DNA of 64,000 nucleotides. Source: BP-464 sp045805505 (GTDB lineage: Bacteria > Actinomycetota > Thermoleophilia > Solirubrobacterales > Solirubrobacteraceae). The number at the start of each line of letters is the position of its first letter. The stretch's first letter is position 1. Where the stretch lies: NCBI GenBank assembly GCA_045805505.1, contig JBJMLA010000164.1:11896-75895 (forward strand), written 5' to 3'. Below, in pieces: positions 16,392 through 23,969 of the stretch. A model generated the notes under the pieces. That model had not been told where the DNA came from, did not search any database, and was given only the letters and a program-made list of their open reading frames with translations. A program made the translations under genes and the position numbers.

Positions 16392-17480
16392 CTAGCCAAC
16401 GCCCTGCAGCTCGTTGGCGCAGTCGCGGTGCAGGGTCAGAACGTCGGGCAGCTGATCGGCGGGGAGCCGGCCGTAGCCACAGACCGCGCCGATGCCGAAC
16501 TCCGGCAGATAGCGCTTGGCCAGGGTGGCGCGGCGGCGGAATCCCTCGACCCCGTCGTCGTGATGAATCATCCCGAGGTAGACCTTGGTGCCATCGGCGT
16601 CGAGGTCGGCGAGCGGCGCGAAGAACGAATCGTCGGGGTCGGCCACGACGGGCATGTGCACGTAGTCCAGGCGGCGGCCGGTGCGCTTCTTCGCCTCGTT
16701 CGTCATCCGAACGCAGAGGCTGAGGTCCGCCAGCTCGCTCATGGGCCAGCCGCCCCAGGTGCCGTAGCACCAGTGGTAGCCCAGGAGGGCTTCCTCAGGG
16801 ATGCCTTGCCAGACCTCGTCGATGTAGGCGGAGTGGCGCTGGATCTTCTGCTCAAGCGGCTCGATGGGCCAGTGGGCAATGCCCTGGGCGTCGCCTCGAG
16901 CCATGTCGACGAACTCCATGGCGAAGTCGAACTGGAACTGCAGATCGTTGGGATCGGCAACCTCGAGGATCTTCTCGACCTCGCGGTGGATGGCCTCGTG
17001 GTAGGCCTTGTGAGCGATCGGCCACTGATCGGGCTCGCCGAAGAAGTAGGACACCGCGCTGCCGGTCCCGGGGATGCAGACCTGGAACCGCACGCCGTCG
17101 GCGATCGAGCCGGCCTCACGCAGCTTGAGGTACTCGCGATAGCTGTCGATCGCGAACCGGCCGTAGCCGATGTCATCGAAGGTCAGGCTCTCGACGCCCT
17201 CCTTGAGGCCGAAGAGGAACGAGGCCTCCCAGATCTCAGGCTTCTCGTCGGGCTGTTGCTGGACCCCGCCCTTGGGCGCCTTGAGGACCTGCAGGTCAGG
17301 ATGCTTGGAGTAGATGTTCCGCGGCAGGAAACCGATCCAGATCTTGCGATCGCCGACCTCGCCGTCGGGCAGGCCGGAGACGTGATGGCCGAGCAGCTCG
17401 CCGCTGGTCCGCAGCGCCTCGGAGGCCTCGTCGAAGGGCAGGCTCCCTACCAGGAGCACATCGTTGGTGGCCGAGCTCAT
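16392..17480 (-). CDS. MetE-like / UROD-fold zinc methyltransferase 1
   Basis: 362 residues with the TIM-barrel pattern of the cobalamin-independent methionine synthase C-terminal domain and uroporphyrinogen decarboxylase superfamily. The start reads VLLVGSLPFDEASEA, and putative zinc ligands occur as His-x-Cys in LLGYHWCYGTWGGWP and a later Cys in IGAVCGYGRLP. The N-terminal folate/homocysteine half of MetE is absent, as in methyl-corrinoid- or aryl-methyl-dependent relatives. The ATG at 17480 overlaps the stop of a 31-codon leader frame (ATGA). Under the shared box it is a candidate acceptor-side methyltransferase for methyl groups removed from aromatics. The substrate is unproven. Confidence 0.72.
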   Translation of the reverse strand: MSSATNDVLLVGSLPFDEASEALRTSGELLGHHVSGLPDGEVGDRKIWIGFLPRNIYSKHPDLQVLKAPKGGVQQQPDEKPEIWEASFLFGLKEGVESLTFDDIGYGRFAIDSYREYLKLREAGSIADGVRFQVCIPGTGSAVSYFFGEPDQWPIAHKAYHEAIHREVEKILEVADPNDLQFQFDFAMEFVDMARGDAQGIAHWPIEPLEQKIQRHSAYIDEVWQGIPEEALLGYHWCYGTWGGWPMSELADLSLCVRMTNEAKKRTGRRLDYVHMPVVADPDDSFFAPLADLDADGTKVYLGMIHHDDGVEGFRRRATLAKRYLPEFGIGAVCGYGRLPADQLPDVLTLHRDCANELQGVG

Positions 17481-17572
17481 AGCGCGAGCCCTTCGCCACG
17501 GAGCCCTGACTCGTCGAGCTTGTGCGTCAGCAGCTCGGCGCGGGACAGCATGGACAGCGGACAATGCGGCAT
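17477..17572 (-). pseudogene. Remnant 5' end of an extradiol dioxygenase gene, now a 31-codon leader
   Basis: The first 22 codons (MPH-x-PLS-x-LS...EL-x-T-x-KL-x-ES) are plainly homologous to the start of the dioxygenase at 48965-49963. After codon 22 the frame diverges and stops, with its TGA overlapping the ATG of the MetE-like gene. The upstream box, a Shine-Dalgarno-like AAGGAGAGG and the start codon are retained. I infer that a deletion removed the body of a paralogous dioxygenase gene and left its promoter and ribosome-binding site driving the methyltransferase gene by translational coupling. Confidence 0.75.
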
Positions 17573-17583
17573 GGCCTCTCCTT

Positions 17584-17601
17584 TTACGAAACGAGTCGTA
17601 G
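17584..17601 (-). promoter_or_regulatory. TetR-type box 2 (TTACGA-AACGAG-TCGTAG)
   Basis: A consensus-type dyad 12 bp upstream of the leader frame of the MetE-like unit. It overlaps the last six codons of the upstream aldehyde dehydrogenase gene, and that gene's TAA stop is the reverse complement of the TTA that begins the box. Confidence 0.8.
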
Positions 17602-18987
17602 CGTAGCGTTTTGGTCGGGGCGAGTGCAAGCACCGACGACCACCGACTTGATGTTGGTGAACTCCCGAAGTCCCTGCGCCCCGAGCTCACGCCCCAGCCC
17701 GCTTTCTCTGACGCCGCCGAAGGGCAATCTCGGGTCGGACGTGACCACGGAGTTGACGAAGACCATTCCGGCATCGAAGTCGCCGGCAGACTCGAATGCG
17801 GCGTCTTCGTCGGCGGTCCACAGGCTCACCCCGAGACCAAAGCGCGGATGGTGCGCGGCCGCGATCGCCGCCGCGTCGTCGCCGGCGACGTGCACGGCGG
17901 CGAGCGGCCCGAACGTCTCCTCGTCCCACACGGGCATCCCTGGGACCGCGCCGGTCACGATCGTCGGCTCGAACCACCATCCCTCCCGGTCCAGAGAGCC
18001 AGCACCGGTCACGAGCGTTGCCCCTTGGGTCACCGATGACTCGAGTTGCCGTTGCAGCTCGTCGCGGACATCGGCGCGCGCGACGGGGCCCACATCGGTG
18101 TGCTCGTCTTGGGGGTCGCCGAGGACCAGAGACCCGACCCGCTCGGCGAACGCGGCGAGGAAGTCGTCGGCGACCGGCTCGGCGACGATGAAGCGCTTTG
18201 CCGCGATGCAGGCCTGTCCGTTGTTCTGCATCCGCGCCCAGCATGCGGCGTCGGCCGCCCTGTCGACGTCGGCGTCGGACAGCACGACGAACGGGTCGGA
18301 CCCACCGAGTTCGAGTACTGCCTTCTTGAGGTTCTCGCCGGCGAGCGCTCCGACCGCTCTGCCCGCGCGAACGCTTCCCGTGAGCGTCACGGCCGCGATG
18401 CGGTCGTCGGCGATCGCCGAGCTGGTGAGGTCGTTGTCCGTGAGGAGGATCTGGACCAGAGCATCGTCGAAGACCGCGACCGTCGCGAAGGCGCAGCCCA
18501 CGGTGTTGGGTGCGGGCTTGAAAACCACGGGGTTTCCGGACAGCAGCGCTGGGATGGCAGCCCGGATCAGCTGCCAGACCGGGTAGTTCCAAGGCATGAT
18601 GGCCAGCACGGGGCCTAAAGGCTCGTACCGCACCTCGCTGACGGTGGCCCCGGTGTCGATGGGCTGGGCGTCCAGCAGGTCCGGCCCGTTAGCGACGAAC
18701 CAATCGACGGTTGCCGCGCTCTTGTCGATCTCGGCCCGGGCCTGCCGGACAGGCTTGCCGGTCTCCCTGACGATGAGGTCGGCCAGCCGGGACGAGGATG
18801 CACGAAGGCGGTAGGCCAGCGGGCGCAGCCGATCCGCTCGATCCCGCGGTGAGAGGGCGCCCCAATCACCGAAGCGCGTCGTGGCTCGATCGAGCACGCG
18901 ATCGACTCCGTCGGCGTCGGTCTGCTGATAGTGCGCAATCTCCTCGCCGCTGGCGGGATCGACGGAGCGGAACACCGGGAGCGTCAC
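17584..18987 (-). CDS. NAD(P)-dependent aldehyde dehydrogenase (succinate-semialdehyde dehydrogenase-like)
   Basis: 467 residues from a GTG at 18987. ALDH features are in order: PWNYPVWQLIRAAIPALLSGNPVVFKPAPN (cofactor site), LELGGSDPFVV with the catalytic Glu, NNGQACIAAKR with the nucleophilic Cys, EETFGPLAAV and LPFGGVRESGLGRELGAQGLREFTN. The short-type length and GQAC-IAAKR favour the GabD/Sad branch. It would oxidise an aldehyde from ring cleavage or side-chain degradation. The GTG forms a GTGA overlap with the small frame upstream. The last ~15 residues go beyond the usual end and are encoded by the box for the next unit. Confidence 0.85.
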   Translation of the reverse strand: MTLPVFRSVDPASGEEIAHYQQTDADGVDRVLDRATTRFGDWGALSPRDRADRLRPLAYRLRASSSRLADLIVRETGKPVRQARAEIDKSAATVDWFVANGPDLLDAQPIDTGATVSEVRYEPLGPVLAIMPWNYPVWQLIRAAIPALLSGNPVVFKPAPNTVGCAFATVAVFDDALVQILLTDNDLTSSAIADDRIAAVTLTGSVRAGRAVGALAGENLKKAVLELGGSDPFVVLSDADVDRAADAACWARMQNNGQACIAAKRFIVAEPVADDFLAAFAERVGSLVLGDPQDEHTDVGPVARADVRDELQRQLESSVTQGATLVTGAGSLDREGWWFEPTIVTGAVPGMPVWDEETFGPLAAVHVAGDDAAAIAAAHHPRFGLGVSLWTADEDAAFESAGDFDAGMVFVNSVVTSDPRLPFGGVRESGLGRELGAQGLREFTNIKSVVVGACTRPDQNATLRLVS

Positions 18988-19139
18988 ACCCGGCGCAGGG
19001 ATTGGATGACCAGCTGGCGCTGACTCTGGGCGGATGGCGCCGGCACGGCGCTGCCCTGCTCCTGGGCGACGGACTTCGCGGCTGTCTCTTCTCTGTGTGC
19101 GCTGGCCTGTGAGAGGCACTGCACCTTGGGCGTCAGCAC
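18984..19139 (-). CDS. Possible small protein of 51 aa between P450 and aldehyde dehydrogenase
   Basis: A GTG at 19139 lies two bases after the P450 stop, and the TGA (18984-18986) overlaps the GTG of the aldehyde dehydrogenase by 4 bp. This is the same coupling geometry as in the confirmed operons here. The product is polar and Gln/Ala/Ser-rich with one Cys; no ferredoxin or other motif is present. It may be a real small protein or a translated spacer that maintains coupling. Confidence 0.4.
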   Translation of the reverse strand: MLTPKVQCLSQASAHREETAAKSVAQEQGSAVPAPSAQSQRQLVIQSLRRV

Positions 19140-19141
19140 CG

Positions 19142-20335
19142 TCAGACCTTCCTCTGACAAGTCACGGGCAGTGAGTCGAATCCGTGGACGAGGTTGTTGA
19201 GGAACGGCACGCCCTCCCCCACCTCGAAGCGTTCCACCCTGCTCGCCAGCGCCGTGAGGATGCTGTGTCCCTCGATGCGGGCCAGACCCTGGCCGACGCA
19301 CGAGTGCACGCCGTAGCCGAACGCCGCCTGGCGGCGGTTGTCGCGATGGATGTCGAAGCGCTCCGGCTCGTCCCACTGCCGTTCGTCGCGGTTGGCCGAC
19401 GCGAACGACACCAGCAGTCGCGATCCCTCGGGGACCGGCACGCCGTCGATCTCGGTGTCTTGCTCGGCGAGCCGACCCATGTGGTGCACCGGAGACTGGA
19501 TCCGGAGGATCTCCGCATAGGCGCTGGGAATCAGCTCGGGATCGGCGCGCACCTCCTCCCACTGCTCGGGATGGTCGGCGAAGAGCTTGATCGCCCACGC
19601 CAGCGAGTGGATCGTCGTATCGAGCGCCGGTGCTACGTACGTGGTCAGCATCCGGAACGCCGTATCGGCCGGCACGTCACCGCGGTCCGCGGCCTCGTAG
19701 ATCGTGGCCGACCAGCTGCCGGGGGTGACGGCGTCGGGGCCGGCCTCGTCGCGCAGCCATCCGAACATCTCGCCAATCGACGGAAAGGCTGCCTCCGAGC
19801 GGGCGTTCGCCGGGCCGAGCGCGTTGAACATCTCGGTGGCCCAGTCGAAGAACCGCTCGCGGCCGTGGGCCGGAAGCCCATTGAGCTCGTAGACGATGTC
19901 CATTACGAAGGGCCGAGCCAGGTCGCGGGCGGCATCGAACTGCCCCTGAGCGACCAGCCGATCGACGAGCTTCTCCGCACGCTCGCCGACGAACTCCTCG
20001 AGCTTCTGCCGAAGCCCGCGCGGAGCCAGGTCCTCGCCCAGGATCGAGCGCAGCTTGTGGTGCTGCGGCGGCGACGCCATCAGGATGTTCGTCGTGACGC
20101 CGCCGGCCATGGCGTTGAACGTCGGATTGAGCCCGACCGCGCGCGAGGAGAAGGTCTCCCAGTCTCCGAGCACCGCGCGAACATCTGCGTGGCGCATCAC
20201 CGCGTGCAGGTCGTACTGCGGCAGGTGGACGACGGGTCCGACATCCCGGAGTTCGCGGTAGATCTCCCAGGGATCGACCAGAGCCGCATCGCTGAAGGGG
20301 TCAGCAGCGGAGGTCGCAAGCACTGTCGTGGTCAT
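19142..20335 (-). CDS. Cytochrome P450, class I bacterial type (P450-1)
   Basis: 397 residues. The heme loop is FGYGVHSCVGQGLARIE with Cys346 as thiolate ligand; the K-helix ExxR is in YAEILRIQSP; the I-helix reads YVAPALDTTIHS, so the Asp-Thr pair is kept but the usual Ala-Gly before it is Pro-Ala. Oxidises an organic substrate with O2 and two electrons. No ferredoxin or ferredoxin reductase is encoded in the window, so partners must be elsewhere. It heads a unit under box 3 with the aldehyde dehydrogenase, which suggests side-chain or O-methyl oxidation to an aldehyde. Confidence 0.92.
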   Translation of the reverse strand: MTTTVLATSAADPFSDAALVDPWEIYRELRDVGPVVHLPQYDLHAVMRHADVRAVLGDWETFSSRAVGLNPTFNAMAGGVTTNILMASPPQHHKLRSILGEDLAPRGLRQKLEEFVGERAEKLVDRLVAQGQFDAARDLARPFVMDIVYELNGLPAHGRERFFDWATEMFNALGPANARSEAAFPSIGEMFGWLRDEAGPDAVTPGSWSATIYEAADRGDVPADTAFRMLTTYVAPALDTTIHSLAWAIKLFADHPEQWEEVRADPELIPSAYAEILRIQSPVHHMGRLAEQDTEIDGVPVPEGSRLLVSFASANRDERQWDEPERFDIHRDNRRQAAFGYGVHSCVGQGLARIEGHSILTALASRVERFEVGEGVPFLNNLVHGFDSLPVTCQRKV

Positions 20336-20364
20336 GGTGTCTCTCGAACTCGCCCAATACCTGT

Positions 20365-20382
20365 TTACGAAACGCTGCGTAT
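20365..20382 (-). promoter_or_regulatory. TetR-type box 3 (TTACGA-AACGCT-GCGTAT)
   Basis: Consensus dyad 30 bp upstream of the P450-1 ATG, followed by a second CGTACCGTAT half. As with box 2, the outer TTA supplies the TAA stop codon of the gene upstream (P450-2). Confidence 0.8.
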
Positions 20383-21618
20383 CGTACCGTATTGAGGACG
20401 AATTGCGCAAGGGTCCCAACGGACATGGAGGCGTGTGTGGCCTCGGAACACCCACCCTCGAATCTCGGGGGGTTCATCGAGATCGAGACGCAGGCCGGGG
20501 AGGCGGTCGAACAGCGCGGGGAGGGCTGCGCCGCCGATCTCGTGACGGGACATCCAGACACCGAGGCAGAAGTGATGTCCAACACCGAAGGCGACGTTGC
20601 GGGTCTTGGGTCTGTCGAGGTCGAACTCGTCGGGCCGATCCCAGTGGCGCTCGTCGCGGTTGGCCGACGCAACCACCAGCCCCAGGCGGGCTCCGGGCTG
20701 GAGTTCGGTCTGTCCGATGCGCACGGGTTGGGCGACCTCGCGCGGAAACATCGCCAGCGGCGAGATCCAGCGCAGGGCCTCTTCGGTCGCCCGAGGCCAC
20801 AGCGAGGGGTCGGCGGCGACCCTTCGGCGTTGGTCCTCATGGGTGAGCAGCGCCCACGCGCCGATGCCGATGCCGTCGCGCGGTTCGTTGAGGCCACCGC
20901 CGATGATCAGCTTGACGTTGGAGCAGATCTCGTCGTCGGTCAACGCTTCGATCTCGCCGTCCGCGTAAGCGTGCGCCATGGCGCTGATGATCGACTCGTC
21001 GGCGCTGCTGCGCACCCGCCTCAGGGCGACGGCGGTCGCCGCGTCGACCTCTGCCACCGCGCGTTCGGTGCGCGCCCACACGTCCGGGTCGTCGCCGTAG
21101 TTGGCCGTGCCGTCCATCAGTGCCTGCGACCAGGTGAGCAGCTCGTCGTCGGTCGCTTCTGTCAGGCCCAGCACCAGGCCGAGACAGCGGGCGGCGAAGG
21201 GGTTGGCGAACTCGGTGATCAGGTCGGCTGCGTCACGATCGACGAATCCGTCGATCAGGTCATCGGCGATGCGCCGGAACGCCGGGAGCCAGTGCTGCTC
21301 GACGACGCGTGGCGATAGAGGTTCTTGCGCAGCGAGTCGGAGGCGGCGGTGCTCAGCGCCGTCGGACCGCAACATCGTCCGGCCCATCACCCTCGTCTGC
21401 AGCGAACCGTGCTCGCGAGCCGTGAAGCGCTCGGCGTCGCGTTCCACGGCGTCGAAGTCCTCCCAGCGGCTGACCAGCCAGCGATTGACCGCGTCCACCC
21501 AGACCACGCCCTGGTCGCGCAGCGCGCGATACGTCGGGTACGGGTTGGCAGTCAGCGCCTCGAGTGTCACGCGACCGCCGTCGTCAGGCCCGCGCCCGCG
21601 GCGCGACCCTTGGCTCAT
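20365..21618 (-). CDS. Cytochrome P450 with altered I-helix (P450-2)
   Basis: 417 residues from the ATG at 21618, which overlaps the upstream stop as ATGA. The heme loop is FGVGHHFCLGVWMSRHEIG with Cys351, and ExxR is in TEEALRWISP. In the I-helix the usual A-G-x-D/E-T-T is replaced by GGGLNEPRDGIG, so the conserved acid-Thr pair is absent. The last ~15 residues (after VRWDP) extend past the expected end of the family and are written by box 3. It is the last gene of the hpa operon, an unusual position for a P450. The electron partner is not encoded nearby. Confidence 0.9.
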   Translation of the reverse strand: MSQGSRRGRGPDDGGRVTLEALTANPYPTYRALRDQGVVWVDAVNRWLVSRWEDFDAVERDAERFTAREHGSLQTRVMGRTMLRSDGAEHRRLRLAAQEPLSPRVVEQHWLPAFRRIADDLIDGFVDRDAADLITEFANPFAARCLGLVLGLTEATDDELLTWSQALMDGTANYGDDPDVWARTERAVAEVDAATAVALRRVRSSADESIISAMAHAYADGEIEALTDDEICSNVKLIIGGGLNEPRDGIGIGAWALLTHEDQRRRVAADPSLWPRATEEALRWISPLAMFPREVAQPVRIGQTELQPGARLGLVVASANRDERHWDRPDEFDLDRPKTRNVAFGVGHHFCLGVWMSRHEIGGAALPALFDRLPGLRLDLDEPPEIRGWVFRGHTRLHVRWDPCAIRPQYGTIRSVS

Positions 21619-22553
21619 TCCGGCGAAGAGCCGGGCAGATCGACGTGCGCGCTGGCCTGCAGGAGTGTCTGCACGCGGTCGCGGGCACCGGCGCTCAACG
21701 GCGCCAGCGGCTCGCGCGCGTGGTCCGAGGAGAGCAGGCCGATCTCCTTCATGATCCACTTGGCCGGCACCGGGTTGGTCTCGGCGAACGCCGCATCGAC
21801 CAGGGGATGCAGGTCGTAGTGCAGCGACTGAGCGCGCTCCATGTCGCCGGCGACGAAGGCGTCGTAGAGCTGGGCGACCGGAGCGGGCGCGAAGTTGCCG
21901 ACGCAGCTGAGATGCCCGACGCCTCCGAGCGTCAGCATCGGGTAGCAGAGCAGCTCGATCCCCGACAAGGCGATGAAGTCCGTACCGCATTCGTCGAGCA
22001 CGTAGGAGACGTGCTCGAAGTCCTTGGTCGTCTCCTTGATCCCGACGATGTTCTCGTGGGCGCGGCGCAGGCGGCCGACCGTGGCCGGCGTGATGTCCAC
22101 GGCGGCCCGGATGGGGACGTTGTAGACGATGATCGGCAGGTCGGGAAACTCCGACGCGACCCGCGAGTACCAGTTGAACAGTCCCTCTTGCTGGGCGCGG
22201 CCGTAATAGGGCGTGACCACGAGCGCTGCGGCGGCTCCGAGCCGCTCGGCTTCGGCGGTGAGCTCGAGCGTCTCGCTCATCAGGGCGGTGCCCGTGCCCG
22301 GCAGCAACGGGACGCGGCCGTTGATGGCCTCTGCCGCCGCGCGCATGACGGCGATGCGCTCATCGATGGTCTGCGACGTCGGCTCCCCGGTGGACCCACC
22401 GACAGAGATGCCGTGGGTGCCGTGCGAGAGCTGCCAGTCGATCAGCGGAGCGATGGCACCCAGGTCGAGACCGCCGTCATCGTCGAACGGGGTGATCAGC
22501 GGGGTTATCGCCCCGCGGACTGCTGCCTGGTCGGCGGCGAAGGGACTGGTCAT
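21615..22553 (-). CDS. DapA-family class I aldolase/dehydratase
   Basis: 312 residues of the dihydrodipicolinate synthase/N-acetylneuraminate lyase superfamily. GGSTGEPTSQT corresponds to the GTTGE carboxylate-binding loop, and IVYNVPIRAAVDI and IVGIKETTKDFEH carry the Tyr and the Schiff-base Lys. Such enzymes cleave or form 2-keto acids, often releasing pyruvate. In the hpa operon it may take the place of the HpaI aldolase, which is missing; that is an inference. The start at ATG 22553 overlaps the stop of the fusion gene by 4 bp. Confidence 0.85.
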   Translation of the reverse strand: MTSPFAADQAAVRGAITPLITPFDDDGGLDLGAIAPLIDWQLSHGTHGISVGGSTGEPTSQTIDERIAVMRAAAEAINGRVPLLPGTGTALMSETLELTAEAERLGAAAALVVTPYYGRAQQEGLFNWYSRVASEFPDLPIIVYNVPIRAAVDITPATVGRLRRAHENIVGIKETTKDFEHVSYVLDECGTDFIALSGIELLCYPMLTLGGVGHLSCVGNFAPAPVAQLYDAFVAGDMERAQSLHYDLHPLVDAAFAETNPVPAKWIMKEIGLLSSDHAREPLAPLSAGARDRVQTLLQASAHVDLPGSSPE

Positions 22554-23968
22554 GAGGACTCCTGGTCGCGGTTGCGGCGCCACTGCTCGAACTCGGCGAG
22601 GCGATCGTCGGACAGCGGGTAGATGCCGCGGATGCTCTCTCCGGCCTGCACGCGCTCGAGAGCCCAGGCCTCCCGGACCTCGACCTCGAGGGCTTCGCGG
22701 GCAACGTCGTCGGCCAGGCCAGCGGGGATCACGAGCGCGCCCTCGGCATCGCCGACGATCACGTCGCCGGGCATCACCAGGACGCCGGCGCAGGTGATCG
22801 GCACGTCGATGTCGAGCGGGACGTGGCGGTGCCAGAGCGAAGTCGCGTTGGCGGCCCGGTAGTAGGTCGAGATGTCGAGCTCGGTCACACCGGGCGTGTC
22901 GCGCACGCCTCCGTCGGTGACGATCCCCGCACCGCCGAGGGCGAGGACCCGCGCGGCAAGGATGTCGCCAATCGTGCCGGCCTCGATGACCCCGCGGGCC
23001 TCCATGACGAGGACCTCGCCGGGCTTGATGGACTCGACGACCTTCTTCTGGGCGTCGCCCGAGGCGCGCACCTGGTCGCGAACGTCCTCGCGCAGCGCGA
23101 CGTAGCGCAGGGTCCGCGCAACTCCGACCATCCGGAGATCCGGGCGTGTCGGGCCGAGGCCGGTGAGGAAGGTGCTGGCGATCCCGCGCTTGGAGAGCTG
23201 GACGGTCAGGGTGGCCGTCGAGACCGTCCGGAGGGCAGCGAGCGTCTCCGGCGCGATCTCGTGTGTCGGCGTCTCACCGGTCGCGATAGCCACGGCGTCC
23301 GGCGTGACCTTGGGCATCGCGCCGTACGCGGCGAGTGGCGACGACGCCTCCACCACGGTGCTGCGGACCGTGCCGGCACCCTCGAGCTCCACCTCGACAA
23401 CGTCACCGGGCTGGACGACGGTGGCGCCGGCAGGCGTGCCGGTGAGGATGACGTCGCCGGGCTCGAGCGTCATGAACCGCGAGAGATCGGCGACCAGCGT
23501 GCCGAAGCCGAAGATCAGCTCGGACGCTGAGTCGTCCTGGACGATCTCGCCGTTGACGCGGGTCCGCAGCCGCAGTGTCGCGGGGTCGACGTCGGCGGCC
23601 GCAACGGCGGGCCCGATCGGGGTGTAGCCGTCGTGGCCCTTGCTGAGCAGGTTCGAGCCGCGGTCGGCCCAGCGCAGGTCGTGCACGCCGAAGTCGTTGG
23701 CCGGTGCGTACCAGCCGATGGCGGCCGCGCCCTGCTCGGGGCTGACGTCTCGCGCCCGCGTGCCGATGATCGCGGCGATCTCGCCCTCGAAGGCGAGCAG
23801 CTCGGTTCCCTGCGGACGGACCACCTCGCCGTCTCCGGTGATCGAGGACGGCGGCTTGAGGAAGTACGACGGCTCGCTCGGCGTGCGACCGCGCTGGGCG
23901 GCGCGGCTCGGGTAGTTGAGGTGGACGGCGACGACCTTGGAGGCCTTGAGCCCGTCGGGGAGCGGCAT
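22550..23968 (-). CDS. FAH-RraA fusion protein (HpaG-like decarboxylase/isomerase fused to an RraA-type aldolase)
   Basis: 472 residues in two domains. Residues 1-215 are a fumarylacetoacetate hydrolase domain: FEGEIAAIIG with metal-binding Glu residues, GWYAPANDFGVHDLRW and PGDVILTGTPAG. Residues ~235-455 are an RraA/HMG-aldolase domain with GTIGDILAARVLALGGAGIVTDGGVRDT and the WHRHVPLDIDVPITCAG and PGDVIVGDAEGALVIP segments. In the homoprotocatechuate route, FAH domains decarboxylate and isomerise, and RraA relatives cleave 4-hydroxy-2-oxo acids. One polypeptide could therefore cover several late steps. ATG at 23968, one base after the hpaD stop. Confidence 0.87.
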   Translation of the reverse strand: MPLPDGLKASKVVAVHLNYPSRAAQRGRTPSEPSYFLKPPSSITGDGEVVRPQGTELLAFEGEIAAIIGTRARDVSPEQGAAAIGWYAPANDFGVHDLRWADRGSNLLSKGHDGYTPIGPAVAAADVDPATLRLRTRVNGEIVQDDSASELIFGFGTLVADLSRFMTLEPGDVILTGTPAGATVVQPGDVVEVELEGAGTVRSTVVEASSPLAAYGAMPKVTPDAVAIATGETPTHEIAPETLAALRTVSTATLTVQLSKRGIASTFLTGLGPTRPDLRMVGVARTLRYVALREDVRDQVRASGDAQKKVVESIKPGEVLVMEARGVIEAGTIGDILAARVLALGGAGIVTDGGVRDTPGVTELDISTYYRAANATSLWHRHVPLDIDVPITCAGVLVMPGDVIVGDAEGALVIPAGLADDVAREALEVEVREAWALERVQAGESIRGIYPLSDDRLAEFEQWRRNRDQESS

Positions 23969-23969
23969 G

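Noticed and set aside
21615..22553. DapA of lysine biosynthesis
   Set aside because: Operon context is wholly catabolic and the GTTGE loop is altered; a 2-keto acid aldolase or dehydratase fits better.
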